Source: an uncultured Senegalimassilia sp. (lineage in GTDB: Bacteria; Actinomycetota; Coriobacteriia; Coriobacteriales; Eggerthellaceae). From it: a stretch of 9,443 nt of DNA. The first letter of the stretch is position 1; every line of letters begins with the position of its first letter. Location of the stretch: the NCBI GenBank assembly GCA_934630815.1, contig CAKTWI010000032.1, forward strand, positions 1 to 9,443, written 5' to 3'. The position numbers were made by a program, and so were the translations under genes. Shown in pieces: positions 6,172 to 9,443 of the stretch. The notes under the pieces are model-generated. The model did not search any database. It was not told the DNA's origin and was given only the letters and a program-made list of their open reading frames with translations.

Positions 6172-7734
6172 ATGTTTGATAACGACATGAACGATATGCC
6201 CAGCCGAAGCGATGAGCCGTCCAGCTCCGTTTCCGGATACCTGAACAGCGCTGAACAGGCTGCTGAGCAGGGGAACCTTATGCTGGCGCTGCATCTGTAC
6301 CTGGCGGCGTTCGAGCGCGGTCAGGCAACCGAGGGCGCTGTGCCCTCCGAAGCCGCCATTGCCGGCCTGAAGCGCGCATGGCGTCTGGCGTGCACTTTGA
6401 AGGAGCGTAGCATCGCCGAATACGTGTTCGAGCGCATGGAGCCGTACCTGTCCAGCGACGAGGTGGCCGCCTGCGCAGACCAGCTTCAGGAGCTGGCCCT
6501 TGCCAAGCTCGAGGAGTTCGGGCTGTCACGTGACGAGCTTGAGGACATGACCGATATGATCTCGCAGGACATGATGGGCGAGGGCGGACCGCGCGTGCTG
6601 CGCGTGGAGCACCTCACGGCTCCGGGCGCCTCCGAAACCGCCGGCAAGCCCGAAGGCGACGCGGCTGCAAGCGCTGCTGCCCCGACGGCTGCCGCGGATG
6701 CCGCGGGGGAGCAGCCCGTTGCCGCCGGCCCGGCGCCGTCCGAAAAGCCGCAGACGCCTGCGGGAAAGCCCGCGCCCGCCGCGGCCGCTGCGCAGCCCGT
6801 GCTCGCTCCCATCGAGCATCTCACCTATAAGGAGCTCGTGGGCTATGACGAGGCGGTTCGCTCGGTGCGATCGCTCGGCCTCGGCATGCAGAAGGACCCT
6901 GAGTTCCAGCAGCTCGTGCGCCAGCTCAACGTGCGCCATGGGCTTGACCGCATGCCCGCGTGCGACGCGCTGCTCATCCGCAGCCCAGCACGTGAGGACG
7001 CCAACCAGTTCATGATGGCCACGTGCGGCGAGCTGGGGCTTCCGGTGCTGCGTATGCGCATGGAAGAGAACATGCAGGGCATGCCCGTGCTGTGCGTCAT
7101 GGCCCAGGCCGACCGCCAGCCCAAGCTCAACCAGGCGCGCAACGCCTTCGAGGAACCGGCGGTGCTCGTTATCGAGGACATCGACCTGTGGGCGGCTCCC
7201 GCCTTCGATCAACCCGAGGATATCGGCGGGCTGATCATGTCCACGCTTTCGCGCGGCGCGCGCGAGGCGGTCAACCTCATCCGCTCCTCGGCCGACGACC
7301 CGGACGTGTTCGTGCTGTGCACCTCGGCGCTCGGCAACGACGTGGATCCGTATTTCTTCGATCTGCTGGGGCCGGTCTCGGCGGTGGATATCGATTATCC
7401 TACCGAGAAGGAACGAGCCGACATTTGGATGGAGATCGCTCGCGAGCACCCGTCCGTGCGCGGCGTCGACCGCGATCAGCTGGTCAGGTTCTCGCAGGGA
7501 ATGCCGCGTTTCGACATGCACATGGCGGCGCGCGAGGCCATCGAGGAAGCGTACAAGGACAGCCTCACCAAGCGGCGCTATATCCCGGTGACTACGGACA
7601 ACCTGTTCGATAAGCTGGCTGCATACCAGCCGCTCGATTCGCCGGAGTACAAGGCGCTCGAGCAAGCGGTGGTCGATGATTTCAGGAGGGAGCTCGACCA
7701 TTTGGACGACCTGTTGAAGGGGGACGGGCAGTAA
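6172..7734 (+). CDS. TPR-like/AAA+ fusion protein with degenerate ATPase motifs
   Basis: A 520-residue soluble protein that I cannot name. Residues 21-118 are helical and TPR-like (for example AEQGNLMLALHLYLAAFERG, 31-50). Residues 150-212 are an Ala/Pro-rich linker, and about 217-485 resembles an AAA+ module plus lid of the FtsH/p97 type. The landmarks are present but altered: SPAREDANQ (271-279) stands where the Walker A GPPGTGKT should be, with no P-loop Lys; Walker B reads VLVIEDID (331-338), with Asp-Glu swapped to Glu-Asp; the sensor-1 Asn and the arginine finger after DP (392-393) are missing. It is probably a non-hydrolysing scaffold or regulatory pseudo-ATPase. The ATG at 6172 has AAGGAGG 8 nt upstream; an in-frame TTG at 6154 overlaps that site and is rejected. 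The stop overlaps the Rrf2 start by 1 nt. Fold assignment is moderate; function is unknown. Confidence 0.75.
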   Translation: MFDNDMNDMPSRSDEPSSSVSGYLNSAEQAAEQGNLMLALHLYLAAFERGQATEGAVPSEAAIAGLKRAWRLACTLKERSIAEYVFERMEPYLSSDEVAACADQLQELALAKLEEFGLSRDELEDMTDMISQDMMGEGGPRVLRVEHLTAPGASETAGKPEGDAAASAAAPTAAADAAGEQPVAAGPAPSEKPQTPAGKPAPAAAAAQPVLAPIEHLTYKELVGYDEAVRSVRSLGLGMQKDPEFQQLVRQLNVRHGLDRMPACDALLIRSPAREDANQFMMATCGELGLPVLRMRMEENMQGMPVLCVMAQADRQPKLNQARNAFEEPAVLVIEDIDLWAAPAFDQPEDIGGLIMSTLSRGAREAVNLIRSSADDPDVFVLCTSALGNDVDPYFFDLLGPVSAVDIDYPTEKERADIWMEIAREHPSVRGVDRDQLVRFSQGMPRFDMHMAAREAIEEAYKDSLTKRRYIPVTTDNLFDKLAAYQPLDSPEYKALEQAVVDDFRRELDHLDDLLKGDGQ

Positions 7735-8255
7735 TGGATATCACGCGACGTTGCGATTACGCGCTTCGCATCTTGGAGGCCGCATACGAAAGCGGCGACT
7801 CCTATGTGTCGGTCGCAGACATCTCCGAACAGGAGGACATCCCGTATGCGTTTGCGCGCAGCATCCAGCACGACCTGGTGAAAGGCGGGCTCATCAAGAC
7901 GGTACGCGGCGCGCGCGGCGGCCTTGCGCTTGATTGCGACCCGGCGCAGATCACCCTGCTCGAGGTGCTCGAGGCGGTGCAGGGGCCGGTCAGCGTCTCG
8001 CTGTGCGCGGTCGATGCCGAGTATTGCAAGCGTCGCGGGGGATGCTCGTACAACAAGCTGTGGATGGGCGCGGACAGCCTGTTGAACAGCTATTTCGACT
8101 CTATCACGCTCAAGGAGCTCATGGAGCAGGGCGGGCGGCACCCCGTCATCAGGAAGGCCATCGATTCGGCGCCTCCCACGGCGCGCATGTCGTGCCCGGT
8201 GGATTCCTGCGGTGGATGCGGCGCGAAGCCTGCTATCGGGGAAGCGCAGTCGTAG
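7734..8255 (+). CDS. Rrf2-family regulator with probable Fe-S ligands
   Basis: A 173-residue Rrf2-type transcription factor. It begins MDITRRCDYALRILE, typical of the family, and has a winged helix-turn-helix with recognition segment at 37-54 and the characteristic wing RGARGGLAL (58-66). Cys91, Cys98 and Cys104 (C-X6-C-X5-C) occupy the place of the IscR/NsrR cluster cysteines, so binding of a redox- or NO-sensitive Fe-S cluster is a fair inference. An extra motif C-X4-C-X2-C (Cys154, Cys159, Cys162) follows near the C-terminus, in an extension beyond the usual domain. The ATG shares one base with the TAA of the preceding gene, and AAGGGGG (7717-7723) is upstream. It may control its own operon; whether iron, oxidants or NO is sensed cannot be told. 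Confidence 0.9.
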   Translation: MDITRRCDYALRILEAAYESGDSYVSVADISEQEDIPYAFARSIQHDLVKGGLIKTVRGARGGLALDCDPAQITLLEVLEAVQGPVSVSLCAVDAEYCKRRGGCSYNKLWMGADSLLNSYFDSITLKELMEQGGRHPVIRKAIDSAPPTARMSCPVDSCGGCGAKPAIGEAQS

Positions 8256-8257
8256 GC

Positions 8258-9151
8258 GTGGCGCGCAAAAGCATAGCCGATTTGGCGGCGTCCGCGGTTT
8301 GGCCCGTGGGCGCCGCCATGTCTCAGGACAAGTTCTGCCGCTACGTGCTCTCCGAGGGGCGGCGGCTGTACCGTGACTTGCCCTGGCGCGGCATCGACGA
8401 CGCTTACGGCGTGCTGGTGAGCGAGGTCATGCTCCAGCAGACGCAGGTCAAACGCGTGCTGGGGCGCTGGGAGCGCTGGATGGGTATGTTCCCTTCCCCT
8501 GATGCGCTGGCTTCAGCCGCGCCGGCCGATGTGCTGGCCGAATGGCAGGGGCTCGGCTATAACCGTCGCGCCCTGGCGCTCAAGCGCGCGGCCGAGGAAT
8601 GCTCTCAGCGTTTCGGCGGTCGCCTGCCCGAAACGGTGGAGCAGCTTCAGGAGCTGCCTGGTATCGGGCCGGCAACGGCGGCCGGCGTCACCGCCTTCGC
8701 CCGCAACCTACCTGCCATCTACATCGAGACGAACGTGCGCACGGTGTTCATCCATATGCTGTTCCCCGATTGCGAAGCGGTCTCCGACAAGCAGCTCGAA
8801 CCCTTGGTGGCGGCTTGCTGTCCTGAAGCGGGCCAGGTTCGGCAGTGGTATTACGCGCTGCTGGACGTGGGTGCGGACCTGAAGTCGCAGGTGGGCAACG
8901 CCTCGCGGCGAAGCGCGCATTACACGCGCCAGTCGGCGTTCGAGGGGTCGCGCCGGCAGAAGCGCGCGTGCCTGGTGCGCATCGTGCTGGCCTGCCCGGG
9001 CATCGCCGTCGAGCAGGCGGCGGCGCGCTTGGACGCCGAGGAGAGCTCGGCCGGGCGGGAAGCGGTCGATCCGCAGCTGTTCGCCGGCATTTGCGCCGAT
9101 CTGGAACGGGAGGGCTTCTTTCGCCAGGAGGACGGCTGCCTGTTCCCGTAA
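8258..9151 (+). CDS. mutY: MutY-like A/G-specific adenine DNA glycosylase lacking the Fe-S cluster
   Basis: An HhH-GPD base-excision glycosylase expected to remove adenine opposite 8-oxoguanine. Numbering from the GTG at 8258: LPWR (41-44) and SEVMLQQTQV (55-64) match the MutY catalytic region, with Glu56 equal to E. coli Glu37; the helix-hairpin-helix is LPGIGPATAAG (133-143). No Lys is present at the bifunctional lyase position. The conserved Asp (E. coli Asp138) appears as Glu157 in IETNVR. The four cluster cysteines after the glycosylase domain are absent; in their place are NASRRSAHYTRQSAFEGS (214-231) residues. The NUDIX-like C-terminal domain is replaced by about 65 residues resembling a winged helix. 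GTG 8258 lies 2 nt after the Rrf2 stop and the next 20 codons have coding-like third positions; ATG 8318 (277 residues) fits the family N-terminus equally well. Confidence 0.85.
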   Translation: MARKSIADLAASAVWPVGAAMSQDKFCRYVLSEGRRLYRDLPWRGIDDAYGVLVSEVMLQQTQVKRVLGRWERWMGMFPSPDALASAAPADVLAEWQGLGYNRRALALKRAAEECSQRFGGRLPETVEQLQELPGIGPATAAGVTAFARNLPAIYIETNVRTVFIHMLFPDCEAVSDKQLEPLVAACCPEAGQVRQWYYALLDVGADLKSQVGNASRRSAHYTRQSAFEGSRRQKRACLVRIVLACPGIAVEQAAARLDAEESSAGREAVDPQLFAGICADLEREGFFRQEDGCLFP

Positions 9152-9172
9152 AGCATGGCGGCTTGCAAATTC

Positions 9173-9242
9173 CGGACGCATAACGTTACGTCCACGAATT
9201 GTCGCGATTCGGACAGTTCGGGGACGTAGCGTTATGCGTCCG
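9173..9242. repeat. Long near-perfect hairpin between mutY and mntP
   Basis: Bases 9173-9193 pair with 9222-9242 (21 bp, one G-T wobble). After a single A-G mismatch (9194/9221) the pairing resumes as 9195-9203 with 9212-9220 (9 bp, one wobble), leaving the 8-nt loop 9204-9211. The outer arm begins CGGACGCATAACG. No T tract follows on the + strand, so it is not a standard intrinsic terminator, although such a structure could still slow polymerase or protect the mutY mRNA 3' end. It resembles REP-like or MITE-like palindromes in form; copy number in the genome decides that. Confidence 0.85.
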
Positions 9243-9299
9243 TTCGGGGGCGCGGGTTCACGCGCTCGATGAGGGTAGAGTTCAAGACGAGAGGGTCAC

Positions 9300-9443
9300 G
9301 TGGGGTTCGTTGAGTTGTTCTTGATCGGCGTGGGGCTTTCCGTGGACGCCTTCGCCGTTTCCATTTGCAAGGGGCTGGGCATGAGCCGCCTGAACATGAG
9401 GCAGGCGGTTGTCATATCGCTGTTCTTCGGCGGGTTCCAGGCT
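9300..9443 (+). CDS. mntP: MntP-type manganese efflux pump, N-terminal part cut by the window end
   Basis: Only the first 48 residues are present. They match MntP (YebN family), a small six-helix membrane protein that exports Mn(II). The first helix covers about residues 4-22 and carries the conserved SVDAFAVSICKG block with Asp16 at the same position as the functionally important Asp16 of E. coli MntP. A basic stretch (27-35) follows, then the start of helix two with FFGGFQA. The GTG start at 9300 has GAGAGGG (9289-9295) just upstream. It is separated from mutY by about 150 bp containing the long hairpin; no clear promoter or manganese riboswitch was recognised in this gap. Confidence 0.88.
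   Translation, partial: MGFVELFLIGVGLSVDAFAVSICKGLGMSRLNMRQAVVISLFFGGFQA

Noticed and set aside
6526..7701. A 391-codon open frame on the - strand, antisense to the AAA+-like gene
   Set aside because: No domain or good start; composition is typical of an antisense shadow.
7934..8257. Upstream extension of the MutY frame into the Rrf2 gene
   Set aside because: This part overlaps the Rrf2 coding region in another frame and is Gly/Ala/Arg-rich; MutY homology begins only around 8318.
9173..9242. Reading the long hairpin as an intrinsic terminator
   Set aside because: The sequence after the right arm is GC-rich with no T tract, and the stem is much longer than usual for a terminator.
9152..9299. 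A yybP-ykoY manganese riboswitch upstream of mntP
   Set aside because: This was expected from knowledge of mntP regulation, but I could not find the conserved core, and the hairpin here does not fit that fold.

Overview
The window is GC-rich chromosomal DNA, and all genes read left to right on the + strand. Protein sequences, high GC at third codon positions and strong Shine-Dalgarno sites suggest a high-GC Gram-positive bacterium. My best guess is Coriobacteriia, in the Eggerthella/Adlercreutzia/Slackia group, but this rests on general resemblance and no marker gene settles it. No insertion sequence, phage gene or CRISPR array was seen.

Region 1 (1-112) is the 3' part of a tRNA-Asp(GTC) lacking its first two bases at the window edge, followed by a strong intrinsic terminator. 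Region 2 (113-450) is a leader without a convincing gene. It ends in a tandem palindromic operator-like element and a strong ribosome binding site.

Region 3 (451-5907) looks like one multidrug-efflux operon. It holds a MarR-family regulator with an odd low-complexity tail, two ABC exporter half-transporters (overlapping by 10 and 4 nt), and a HAD-IB phosphatase 51 nt downstream. A short hairpin terminator overlaps the phosphatase stop codon. The two ABC subunits carry the complementary defects of a heterodimeric exporter with one degenerate ATP site. The first also has an unusually large extracytoplasmic loop of about 150 residues.

Region 4 (5908-6171) is intergenic, with a pair of GC-only 8-bp palindromes and an AT-rich probable promoter zone. 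Region 5 (6172-9151) is a second tight operon: a TPR-like/AAA+ fusion whose ATPase motifs are all degenerate, an Rrf2-family regulator with IscR-type cysteines plus a second C-terminal cysteine cluster, and a MutY-like adenine glycosylase without the Fe-S cluster cysteines, with the catalytic Asp apparently replaced by Glu. This set of genes is the most unusual part of the window.

Region 6 (9152-9443) holds a long, almost perfect hairpin (about 31 bp stem, 8-nt loop), then the first 48 codons of a MntP-type manganese efflux pump, cut by the window end.
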